This document shows positions 31,779-39,556 of a DNA stretch of 64,000 nt, one piece after another. Made by a program: the position numbers and the translations under genes. Source of the stretch: Flavobacterium hibisci (lineage in GTDB: Bacteria; Bacteroidota; Bacteroidia; Flavobacteriales; Flavobacteriaceae); contig NZ_JAIQDW010000020.1 of assembly GCF_020026925.1 (NCBI RefSeq), positions 1 to 64,000 of the forward strand, in the 5' to 3' direction. The first letter of the stretch is position 1, and each line of letters opens with the position of its first letter. The notes beneath the pieces were generated by a model. It was not told the origin of the DNA, did not search any database, and was given only the letters and a program-made list of their open reading frames with translations.

Positions 31779-33347
31779 ATGATTAAAAAACTGTTCATTA
31801 TCGCCCTATTGGTTGTTGCACAATCTCAGCTATTTGCACAGAAAAAGCAACCTAACATTATCGTCATTCTGGCAGATGATTTAGGTTTCTCAGATATTGG
31901 TGCTTTTGGCTCAGAAATTAAAACTCCAAACCTGGATAAGCTTGCTAAAAACGGACTTATTCTAAAGCAATTTTATAATGCCGGGCGCTGCTGTCCTTCA
32001 CGCGCTTCATTGCTCACAGGTTTATATCCGCATCAGGCAGGCATTGGGGACATGGTGCAGGACAAGGGATTTCCTGCGTATCAGGGATATTTAAACGAGC
32101 ATTGCATCACGATTGGACAGGCACTCAAACAGGCAGGATACAACACTATCGTTTCAGGAAAATGGCACGTAGGTTTGGTTCCGTCTGCCTGGGCTGTTAA
32201 TAGAGGGTTTGATGATTCTTTTACTTTACAAAACAATGGCAGCAGTTATTTCAACTCGGAACCTTTGTATAATGATGGAAGGAAAGTTACTTTTTTGAAA
32301 GGAGATCAGGAAATTACAAGAACAGACAAATCTACTTATCTGACTCAGGAAATAACCAATTTTGCCATTAATTCTTTAGAAAAACACAGCAAGGAACAAA
32401 AACCTTTTTTTCTGTATATTACTTATAATGCGCCTCATTGGCCCATTCAGGCATTACCTGAAGATATTGCTAAATACAAAGGTAAATACCTAAAAGGCTG
32501 GGATAAGCTGAGAGCAAGCCGTTTTGAGAAATTGAAACAACAAGGTATTATTGATAAAAACTGGGACTTATCCAATCGTTTTGAAAAAGTACCGGATTGG
32601 GAAAAATTAAGCGACGAAGAAAAAGACAAATGGGACACCCGAATGGCAATTTACGCCGCCATGATTGACCGAATGGATGCCGGAATTGGAGAAATTCTGC
32701 AAAAAGTAAAATCTCTGGGAGAAGAAGATAATACCCTGATCCTTTTTCTTTCTGATAATGGCGGAAGTGCCGATGATGTGAAAAACTGGAATTATGTTAC
32801 CCAAAAAAATGGAACACCGGGTTCTGCCGCATCGATTGACAGTTACGAAAGTCCGTGGGGAAATGTGAGCAACACGCCTTTTCAATTATTCAAAAAGAAC
32901 ACTCACGAAGGCGGTATTGCTTCGCCTTTTATCGCTTATTATCCAAATCATATCAAAGCTGGTACACTAAGCAACAGAGTTAGCCATCTGATTGATATTT
33001 TTCCGACTTGTCTGGAATATGCCGGATTTGAATATCCGGATTCTTTTCAGGAAAAAAAACTCATACCCTTAGAAGGTACTAGTTTAAAAAAGGAATTTGA
33101 AGGGCAAAAATCTGCTACACATGAAGCTTTATTTTGGGAACATGAAGGCAGTAAAGCAGTACGAAAAGGACAATGGAAAGCTGTAGCCGAAAACAACCAG
33201 CCCTGGGAATTGTATAATCTTGCTGCTGACCGGACCGAAACAAAGAACCTGGCAAAGTCAGAACCAAAAATCCTCCAAAACCTGATTGAATTACATGAGC
33301 AATGGTCAGCAAAAGTAGGTGTTGAAGATTGGAACAAAATAAAATAA
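31779..33347 (+). CDS. sulfatase (formylglycine type), operon A first copy
   Basis: The 522-residue secreted sulfatase begins with a signal peptide (MIKKLFIIALLVVAQSQLFA). The metal site appears at IVILADDLGFSDIG. The formylglycine motif is CCPSRASLLTG with Cys71 as the residue to be oxidised (C-x-P-S-R). Further active-site segments are GKWHVG, YNAPHWP and LFLSDNGG. It hydrolyses sulfate esters in the periplasm; the substrate is unknown. It needs a maturase (FGE or anSME) that is not in this window. The C-terminal WELYNLAADRTETKNLA is typical of arylsulfatase-like S1 enzymes. Confidence 0.93.
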   Translation: MIKKLFIIALLVVAQSQLFAQKKQPNIIVILADDLGFSDIGAFGSEIKTPNLDKLAKNGLILKQFYNAGRCCPSRASLLTGLYPHQAGIGDMVQDKGFPAYQGYLNEHCITIGQALKQAGYNTIVSGKWHVGLVPSAWAVNRGFDDSFTLQNNGSSYFNSEPLYNDGRKVTFLKGDQEITRTDKSTYLTQEITNFAINSLEKHSKEQKPFFLYITYNAPHWPIQALPEDIAKYKGKYLKGWDKLRASRFEKLKQQGIIDKNWDLSNRFEKVPDWEKLSDEEKDKWDTRMAIYAAMIDRMDAGIGEILQKVKSLGEEDNTLILFLSDNGGSADDVKNWNYVTQKNGTPGSAASIDSYESPWGNVSNTPFQLFKKNTHEGGIASPFIAYYPNHIKAGTLSNRVSHLIDIFPTCLEYAGFEYPDSFQEKKLIPLEGTSLKKEFEGQKSATHEALFWEHEGSKAVRKGQWKAVAENNQPWELYNLAADRTETKNLAKSEPKILQNLIELHEQWSAKVGVEDWNKIK

Positions 33348-33418
33348 CAATACTGAAAAAATAATATTACAATCAAAAATCCTCAAGAAGTAAAATGATG
33401 ATTTGAAATCAAAATAAA

Positions 33419-33532
33419 ATGAAATTAGTATGGACTGTTATTTATCTGGTGCCCTTGTCAATTTTAATGGGTATTTTTTCTATTATCCGTTTTATAAAAA
33501 AACAGATCAATAAGCCTGTAAAAACAAAATAA
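33419..33532 (+). CDS. 37-residue single-pass membrane microprotein
   Basis: The ORF begins MKLVWTVIYLVPLSILMGIF and ends in a basic tail with several Lys. One transmembrane helix fills residues 4-24. A similar microprotein (MKLV start, VPL.IL.G core) follows the next sulfatase at 35642. The 300-base gap between the two sulfatase genes is otherwise AT-rich and empty. Partner or regulator of the neighbouring membrane proteins is possible; the function is unknown. Confidence 0.55.
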   Translation: MKLVWTVIYLVPLSILMGIFSIIRFIKKQINKPVKTK

Positions 33533-33647
33533 ACAACAGTTATTCCTAATTCCTCACTTTACAATTTATCAAAAAACCAGGACAATAAATTATACTAAAT
33601 ACATAGAATTAATAAATTATTAATTAATCGCTTAAATATATAAAACA

Positions 33648-35570
33648 ATGAAAAAATTTAAAAACAACAGTACGATCAAAAGTCCAACAACAGGAATTTT
33701 GATTACAGCATTGCTGGTTGCTCAGTTTGGCTTTGCACAGGATAATCAAAATGCAGAATTTAAAGGAGTTGTTGGTAAAACATTGGCAGATTCAAAAGAA
33801 TATTGGCCTGAGCCAGTAAAAGCGCCAAAAGGTGCTCCCAATGTGGTTTGGATTTTACTGGATGATGTAGGATTCGGTGCTTCCAGTGCTTTTGGAGGAT
33901 TAATAGAAACGCCTACTTTTGATGCTTTGGCAAATAACGGGTTGCGTTATACCAATTTCCACACAACCGCTATTTGCGCCCCTACCCGCGCCGCTTTATT
34001 AACGGGTAGAAACTCAGGCAGAGTTCACGTTAGCGGTTTTTCTCACACCATTCTATCTGCGGGCTTCCCTGGCTGGGATGGCAGAATTCCATCGGACAAA
34101 GGAACTATTGCTGAGATTCTACGGGAGAACGGCTACAACACTTTTGCAGTAGGAAAATATGGTGTAACTCCGGATGAAGATGCTACAGATGCAGGTCCGT
34201 TTGACAGATGGCCAACCGGAAAAGGTTTCGATCATTTCTATGGTTTCTTAGGATCACAAACCGATCAGTACAACCCTGATTTGGTAGAAGATCAGGTACA
34301 TATAAAACCAGACGGCCGCCATCTGAACGAATTAATTACCGATAAAGCAATCAGTTATATCCAGAAACAACAAAAAGCAGCTCCCGGAAAACCATTCTTT
34401 TTATATTATGCACCCGGAGCAGCTCATGCACCTCATCAGGTAGCAAAAGAATGGAGTGATAAATACAAAGGAAAATTTGACGAAGGCTGGGATGTTTATC
34501 GTGAAAGAGTTTTGGCTAACCAAAAGAAACTGGGGGTAATTCCTGCCAATGCGGTTTTACCTGAACGTAACCCATTGATTGGGGAATGGAAAAAACTGAC
34601 TCCGGATCAAAAGAAGGTATATGCAAGATTCATGGAAGTGTATGCAGGATTCCTGACGTATACCGATGCTGAAATTGGAAGAGTGGTAAATTACCTCAAA
34701 GAAACCAATCAATTTGATAACACAGTAATTTTCGTGGCAATTGGTGATAACGGAGCCAGTAAAGAAGGTAGTCTTGTAGGTACTATTAACCAAAGTCTTT
34801 TTGCTCAGGGTACATCTGACGAAAAAAACCTTCAGGATAATTTAGCTAACATCGGTGAAATTGGAACTCCTCAGGGACGTAATACCAATTACCCTTTGGG
34901 CTGGGCACAAGCTACGAATGCACCGTTTAAAAACTGGAAACAGGATGCTCAGTCAGAAGGAGGAACGCGTAATCCTTTGATTATTCATTATCCAAACGGA
35001 ATAAAAGATAAAGGCGGAATCAGGAATCAATACAGCCACGTAAACGATATTTTACCTACTACGCTTGATATTGCAGGAATCAAAGCTCCGGAATATATTA
35101 AAGGAATTAAACAGGATGTCATCCAGGGCTCTTCTTTATATACTTCTTTAAATAATGCTAAAGCAGAGTCGTTACACAAAGTGCAATACTACTATATTTT
35201 TGGAAATAGAGCCATTTACAAAGATGGATGGAAAGCAGCCGCAGCGCATCCGGACCCGTTTACTTTATTGAAAACTGCAGCTAAAAATCAGGCACCTTCA
35301 GCAAACAGTTTTGACAATGATGTTTGGGAATTATACAACTTAAACGAAGATTTTAACGAACGTAATAACCTGGCCAAAAAATATCCTGAAAAATTAGAAG
35401 AACTTAAAAAACTGTTTGATGAACAAGCCAAAGAAAACAATGTGTATCCGTTAATTGACTGGCAGGATGTACTAGGCAGAAAAATTCACAATAGCGGAGC
35501 TGACAAAGGCAAAAACCTTCAGGATTTGATTAAGGAAGCTACAAAAGGTGGAAGCGGCAGTTCGCATTAA
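33648..35570 (+). CDS. arylsulfatase (formylglycine type), operon A second copy
   Basis: The 640-residue protein has a signal peptide ending around AQFGFAQ (about 25-31). The metal site is VVWILLDDVGFGASSAFGG. The formylglycine motif is ICAPTRAALLTGRN with Cys110 (C-A-P-T-R). Later parts are GKYGVTPDED, YYAPGAAHAPHQV and VAIGDNGAS. It is longer than the neighbouring sulfatase and resembles the large arylsulfatases of the Pseudomonas AtsA type, which are made under sulfur starvation. That similarity supports a sulfur-scavenging role, as inference. Confidence 0.9.
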   Translation: MKKFKNNSTIKSPTTGILITALLVAQFGFAQDNQNAEFKGVVGKTLADSKEYWPEPVKAPKGAPNVVWILLDDVGFGASSAFGGLIETPTFDALANNGLRYTNFHTTAICAPTRAALLTGRNSGRVHVSGFSHTILSAGFPGWDGRIPSDKGTIAEILRENGYNTFAVGKYGVTPDEDATDAGPFDRWPTGKGFDHFYGFLGSQTDQYNPDLVEDQVHIKPDGRHLNELITDKAISYIQKQQKAAPGKPFFLYYAPGAAHAPHQVAKEWSDKYKGKFDEGWDVYRERVLANQKKLGVIPANAVLPERNPLIGEWKKLTPDQKKVYARFMEVYAGFLTYTDAEIGRVVNYLKETNQFDNTVIFVAIGDNGASKEGSLVGTINQSLFAQGTSDEKNLQDNLANIGEIGTPQGRNTNYPLGWAQATNAPFKNWKQDAQSEGGTRNPLIIHYPNGIKDKGGIRNQYSHVNDILPTTLDIAGIKAPEYIKGIKQDVIQGSSLYTSLNNAKAESLHKVQYYYIFGNRAIYKDGWKAAAAHPDPFTLLKTAAKNQAPSANSFDNDVWELYNLNEDFNERNNLAKKYPEKLEELKKLFDEQAKENNVYPLIDWQDVLGRKIHNSGADKGKNLQDLIKEATKGGSGSSH

Positions 35571-35641
35571 ATAAATAATGAATATGAATTCAATCCAAAT
35601 TTATAAAGAAAAAATAAAGTATTAACAAAAAATTGAAACAC

Positions 35642-35761
35642 ATGAAACTAGTAGATTATCAAATTATAGGCAAAAAGATTGTCGTTGGGGCGATTCTTTT
35701 TTTGGTTCCGCTTATGATTTTGGCGGGCGGCTTAACATTAATCAACCAATTTTTAAAATAA
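35642..35761 (+). CDS. 39-residue single-pass membrane microprotein
   Basis: The ORF starts MKLVDYQIIG and has one hydrophobic helix (about 14-34, including LFLVPLMILAGGL). It ends six bases before the hydroxylase gene, so it is likely translated within the operon. It shares the MKLV start and the VPL.IL.G core with the microprotein at 33419, which follows the other sulfatase. Confidence 0.55.
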   Translation: MKLVDYQIIGKKIVVGAILFLVPLMILAGGLTLINQFLK

Positions 35762-35767
35762 GAAATC

Positions 35768-36829
35768 ATGGCAACAGTTCACAATTCAAATAAAAATCTG
35801 ACAAGAGATTTAAGCATTAGTCTTTTTATATACGCATTACCGGTATTGGCAATTTATCTGTATTTTAAATTAAGTAATAACGTGGTAAGCGAATCGCACA
35901 TTGCATTACCCGCTTTTTTGGAATTTGCAAAACCTGCTTTCCAAAACATCCGTACCTGGGGATTAACCGTTTTTATGATTGTCCTGGGCATTATAGAATT
36001 TACAGCAGGTCTTTACGATGATGAATGGACAGGCGAAGAACGCAAAATTGACATTGTTAGTTTCCTTGCTCCAAAATTAATTTTACCAGCGGTTATTTCT
36101 TTTTTCAGCTTACAGGTTTTACCAGTTTTGATTCCGAATCTTGAAAATGCACTTTCTTGGGTTCCGTTTTGGGGAGGTTTTTTCTTAATTGCGGTTGCAG
36201 ATGATTTGACCCAATACTGGTACCACCGTTTACACCATCAGGTTCCCTTTTTGTGGCGTTTTCATAGAACGCATCATTCGGCTCCATACATGGGAATGGC
36301 AATGCTTTCAAGACAAAACTTTATCTACACCATCTTTTTTTCTCAGATTTATTTAACAGCAACGTTGACATTTTTAGGTTTAGGACTACCGGCTCTGTTT
36401 GTTTTGGTGATAAAAAGTATCATCACCTTAACGGCACATTCGAGCATTGCCTGGGATAAACCATTTTACAAATACAAAGTTTTACATCCGATTGCATGGG
36501 TTTTGGAAAGATTAATTTCTACTCCGGCTACACATCATGCACATCACGCAGATACAAGCGGTGATGGCGTTGGACACTTTAAAGGAAACTTTGGAAATAT
36601 GTTTTTTATCTGGGATGTGATTTTCGGAACAGGTTTAATTACGCGTCAGTTTCCAAAATCATATGGTATCAAATCCTATAAACAGGAAGAATGGTATGCA
36701 CAGTTTCTTTGGCCGATATTCAAATCTAAAAAAAAAGGAAGCGCACTGGCAGAAGGAGTTCTTTCTGTACCCTTAAAACAAACTCCGGTTGTTGAAAATC
36801 AGCCTGTACTAGAAACCGTTCAATCCTAA
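35768..36829 (+). CDS. fatty acid hydroxylase / sterol desaturase family membrane protein
   Basis: The 353-residue integral membrane di-iron protein has four or five hydrophobic segments and the His clusters of the family: HRLHH and HRTHH near 155-172, and THHAHHADTSGD near 258-268. Members insert hydroxyl groups or double bonds into lipids or small hydrophobic compounds. Its place between a sulfatase and a rhodanese/thioredoxin gene is unusual; it could act on the desulfated product. The substrate is unknown. Confidence 0.85.
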   Translation: MATVHNSNKNLTRDLSISLFIYALPVLAIYLYFKLSNNVVSESHIALPAFLEFAKPAFQNIRTWGLTVFMIVLGIIEFTAGLYDDEWTGEERKIDIVSFLAPKLILPAVISFFSLQVLPVLIPNLENALSWVPFWGGFFLIAVADDLTQYWYHRLHHQVPFLWRFHRTHHSAPYMGMAMLSRQNFIYTIFFSQIYLTATLTFLGLGLPALFVLVIKSIITLTAHSSIAWDKPFYKYKVLHPIAWVLERLISTPATHHAHHADTSGDGVGHFKGNFGNMFFIWDVIFGTGLITRQFPKSYGIKSYKQEEWYAQFLWPIFKSKKKGSALAEGVLSVPLKQTPVVENQPVLETVQS

Positions 36830-36833
36830 TATA

Positions 36834-37553
36834 ATGAAAAATAAAATATTTAAAAACTGTATCTCTGTCGTAACTCTTTTTGTAACAATTATTGGCTTTT
36901 CCCAAAATAAAAGCTCCAATACAGTATCATTAGATGTTTATTACAGTAAAATTCAGGCTGAAAAAAATCCACAGATTATTGATGCCAGAGGTCCGGAAGA
37001 ATTTGCCCTGAACCACATTAACGGAGCGGTAAATTTTAATCTGGAATCGAAAGATTATACTCAGCAGATTGCAAAATTAGATAAAACAAGGCCCGTTTTT
37101 ACCTATTCTATCGGAGCCGGAAGAAGTGTCTGGCTTGCTGATGATTTATTAAAGAAAGGGTTTAAGGAAGCTTATAGTTTAGAGGGTGGAATTGCAAACT
37201 GGATTGGCAACGGGAAACCTTTTTATGTAAACTCCAAAAGTAAATTAACACTGGATGAATACAATAAAATCATCGCCGATAATAATACCGTTTTGGTGGA
37301 CATCGGTTCTAAATATTGTGCGCCGTGTAAGAAAGTAAAGCCTGTTCTGGAAACCATCAAAGCTGAATACGGAGAGAAGGTAAAAATTGTCGAAATTGAA
37401 CTGGAAGAAAGTCCGCAGGTAATTGCCGGTTTGAAAACTGTAAAAGTATTTCCTACCCTGATTTTATATCAAAAAGGTCAGATTGTTTTCAAAAAAGAGG
37501 GTTTCTCAGATTTGAAAAAAGAGGTTGATGTCATTTTGGCTCAGAATAATTAA
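36834..37553 (+). CDS. periplasmic rhodanese-like/thioredoxin fusion
   Basis: The 239-residue protein has a signal-like N-terminus (to about residue 24). A rhodanese-like domain follows (about 30-130), with Ser92 in TYSIGAGRS at the place of the catalytic Cys, so sulfur transfer by this domain is unlikely. A thioredoxin domain (about 140-239) has the active site YCAPCKK (Cys162, Cys165) and the cis-Pro in KVFPTLILYQ. It begins four bases after the hydroxylase stop. A role in periplasmic thiol or sulfur redox is inferred. Confidence 0.82.
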   Translation: MKNKIFKNCISVVTLFVTIIGFSQNKSSNTVSLDVYYSKIQAEKNPQIIDARGPEEFALNHINGAVNFNLESKDYTQQIAKLDKTRPVFTYSIGAGRSVWLADDLLKKGFKEAYSLEGGIANWIGNGKPFYVNSKSKLTLDEYNKIIADNNTVLVDIGSKYCAPCKKVKPVLETIKAEYGEKVKIVEIELEESPQVIAGLKTVKVFPTLILYQKGQIVFKKEGFSDLKKEVDVILAQNN

Positions 37554-37621
37554 ATTGCTACAAGTTTTAATACAATCTAAAATTTGTAATTCAAATCAAA
37601 ACACCTGTAAAAAAACAACCA

Positions 37622-38884
37622 ATGTCAATTAAAACTAAACAACTTAACCTTCATGAAGACTGGACAGTCGTACTATTAGGATTCTTAATCATCGGCATTT
37701 CGCTGTTTGTATTTCTTCCGGAAGTACCGGTATTCAAATGGTCCAACGGATCTGATTTACTAAAAGATGTATTTGAGGTCGGAAATTTACAAATTCTGTT
37801 AATTCAATTTATTTATTTGAATGTTATAGGAACTATTGCTGCTTTTTTAATTGGCAAATCCGTAAAAAACTTTTTATTGGGATTTCCAGTCGTGTATTTG
37901 TTGACTTTATTGGCACTCATTATTGCAGGTAATGCAGAGGTTAAAGCAGTCAATTTAGAAGCGGTAATTTTTAGTTTGATAATTGGTTTGGCAATTGGTA
38001 ATTTTTTCAAACTACCGGAATGGTTTCGCTCAGCGCTTTCTACAGAAGTATTTGTAAAAATCGGGTTGGTTTTATTAGGAACCAGCGTCATTTTTTCAGA
38101 TATTCTAAAAGCGGGTTCTTTAGGATTGATTCAGGCTTTAGTTGTTGTATTATCAGTTTGGTATTTTGCTTTCTGGCTTTGTAAAAAACTTAAAGTCGAT
38201 GATGAACTGACGATGATGATTTCAAGTGCGGTTTCTATTTGTGGGGTTTCGGCTGCTATTGCAACATCAGGTGCCATCAAAGGAGATTCGAAAAAACTGT
38301 CGTATGTGATTTCTATGGTATTGGTAACGGCCATTCCGATGATGATTTTCATGCCCATAATTGCAAAATATTTTAATTTTCCAGAAGAAGTAACCGGAGC
38401 ATGGCTTGGCGGAAGTATCGATACTTCCGGAGCTGTTGTGGCATCAGGAACACTGGTGGGAGAAACAGCTTTAAAAATCAGTACCATTGTCAAATTCTCT
38501 CAAAATGTTTTATTGGGACTGGCAGCTTTTGGTATTTCAGTTTATTGGACCTACACTCATAATAAATCAGAAGAAGCCATTGCCTCAAAACCAACATTAG
38601 GCGTTATCTGGGAGCGTTTTCCAAAGTTTGTAATTGGTTTTATTGCAGCTTCAATCGTATTTTCTTTCCTGATTACTTCTGAAACAAGAGATTTGGTAAA
38701 AGACAGTTTAAAAAATCTACAGGGAATTTGGTTTGCCCTTGCTTTTACCAGCATTGGTCTAGAAACGAATTTTAAGGATTTATTCAGCAACAACAGTAAA
38801 AAACCTTTGTATGCTTTTTTAATTGCTCAGTTTTTTAATGTGGTTATTACACTGATTATTGCTTCTTTATTGTTTGGAAAATAA
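37622..38884 (+). CDS. YeiH/UPF0324-family putative sulfate exporter
   Basis: The 420-residue integral membrane protein has about ten hydrophobic segments. Family motifs are seen: LIIGLAIGNFFKLPEWFRS, KIGLVLLGTSVIFSDIL, SSAVSICGVSAAIATSGAIK (about 200-220) and GGSIDTSGAVVASGTLVG. The family is annotated as putative sulfate exporters and may move sulfonates or sulfate. It is the last gene of operon A and fits removal or import of sulfur oxyanions after desulfation; the direction is not known. Confidence 0.85.
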   Translation: MSIKTKQLNLHEDWTVVLLGFLIIGISLFVFLPEVPVFKWSNGSDLLKDVFEVGNLQILLIQFIYLNVIGTIAAFLIGKSVKNFLLGFPVVYLLTLLALIIAGNAEVKAVNLEAVIFSLIIGLAIGNFFKLPEWFRSALSTEVFVKIGLVLLGTSVIFSDILKAGSLGLIQALVVVLSVWYFAFWLCKKLKVDDELTMMISSAVSICGVSAAIATSGAIKGDSKKLSYVISMVLVTAIPMMIFMPIIAKYFNFPEEVTGAWLGGSIDTSGAVVASGTLVGETALKISTIVKFSQNVLLGLAAFGISVYWTYTHNKSEEAIASKPTLGVIWERFPKFVIGFIAASIVFSFLITSETRDLVKDSLKNLQGIWFALAFTSIGLETNFKDLFSNNSKKPLYAFLIAQFFNVVITLIIASLLFGK

Positions 38885-38944
38885 TTAAGAACTATAAAAA
38901 TTTCCTTTTCAATGATGTAATAGTAGTTTAAAAACTACAGAAAC

Positions 38945-38985
38945 AAGAGTGTCTAATACTTGAATTGGTATTTGACACTCTTTTT
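38945..38985 (+). terminator. terminator of operon A
   Basis: AAGAGTGTCTAATAC and GTATTTGACACTCTT form a stem (one bulge) followed by TTT. It lies 61 bases after the YeiH stop and about 100 bases before the promoter of operon B, so the two sulfatase operons are separate units. Confidence 0.8.
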
Positions 38986-39083
38986 ATTTAAAAACAAACA
39001 CCTAAAAATCAATAACTTAAAACAATTTTATATTTCTACTACACACTTCTTCTTCCCCACTTCAAAAAAAATTAAAAAAACTT

Positions 39084-39113
39084 TTGGATATCATTATATT
39101 AAATTTAACTTTG
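39084..39113 (+). promoter_or_regulatory. promoter of SusCD-sulfatase operon B
   Basis: TTG (39084-39086), a 19-nt spacer and TAACTTTG (39106-39113), then TCTATAGGATTA, repeat the promoter of operon A nearly base for base (one change in the spacer). The expected leader is about 435 nt. Confidence 0.85.
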
Positions 39114-39159
39114 TCTATAGGATTAGTAGAGTTATACATTTTATCAAAAAAATAATATT

Positions 39160-39243
39160 TTGAAAACAACAGTTAGCACAACCCATTACTTTCTCATTGA
39201 AAATTACACTAATAAGACTTCTTATATGTGTGGCTGTTGCTAA
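39160..39243 (+). CDS. Cys-rich leader peptide B1
   Basis: A 27-codon ORF from TTG begins LKTTVSTTHYF and ends TSYMCGCC before TAA. An internal ATG would give MCGCC alone. It matches leader peptide A1 in position, in the LKTT.S start, in a YF pair and in the MC.CC end, while the middle is free to vary, as for a leader whose last codons matter. Confidence 0.6.
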   Translation: MKTTVSTTHYFLIENYTNKTSYMCGCC

Positions 39244-39403
39244 ATCTTCGCGGTTACGTCTGCCGATTACTTTTTTTTATAATTGATTTCAGGCTAATCA
39301 TTACCTCATCAAAAAATTTAATGTAAATACCACGCATTTTGCTTCTATTTATGAGCAAAAAAGCACATTTAAATATTCAAAAACAAATTTTAAACTCAAT
39401 AAT

Positions 39404-39430
39404 ATGAAGAAAATGTACAGCAGCTGCTAA
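39404..39430 (+). CDS. Cys-ended leader peptide B2
   Basis: An eight-codon ORF reads MKKMYSSC then TAA. Counterpart of MKKMHNCCCK in leader A, with one Cys codon left. It stops nine bases before the conserved RNA fold. Confidence 0.5.
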   Translation: MKKMYSSC

Positions 39431-39438
39431 AAAACAAA

Positions 39439-39534
39439 ATATTTCTGCGGCAACGGAAATATCAGGATTAAAGAAAATTTATCGCTAAATGAAAGGACTA
39501 CAGAGAGTTTAAGAACAAACTTTCAGGGCTCCTT
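39439..39534 (+). ncRNA. structured leader RNA element B
   Basis: Hairpin 1 is ATATTTCT (39439-39446) / GGAAATAT (39455-39462) with loop GCGGCAAC, identical to element A. AAGGA (39493-39497) pairs with TCCTT (39530-39534), and GAGAGTTT (39503-39510) with AAACTTTC (39517-39524). Reading frames in this stretch differ from element A and contain stops, so conservation is at RNA level. The susC start follows 23 nt later. Confidence 0.6.
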
Positions 39535-39556
39535 GTATAATTACCTAAACAACGTA

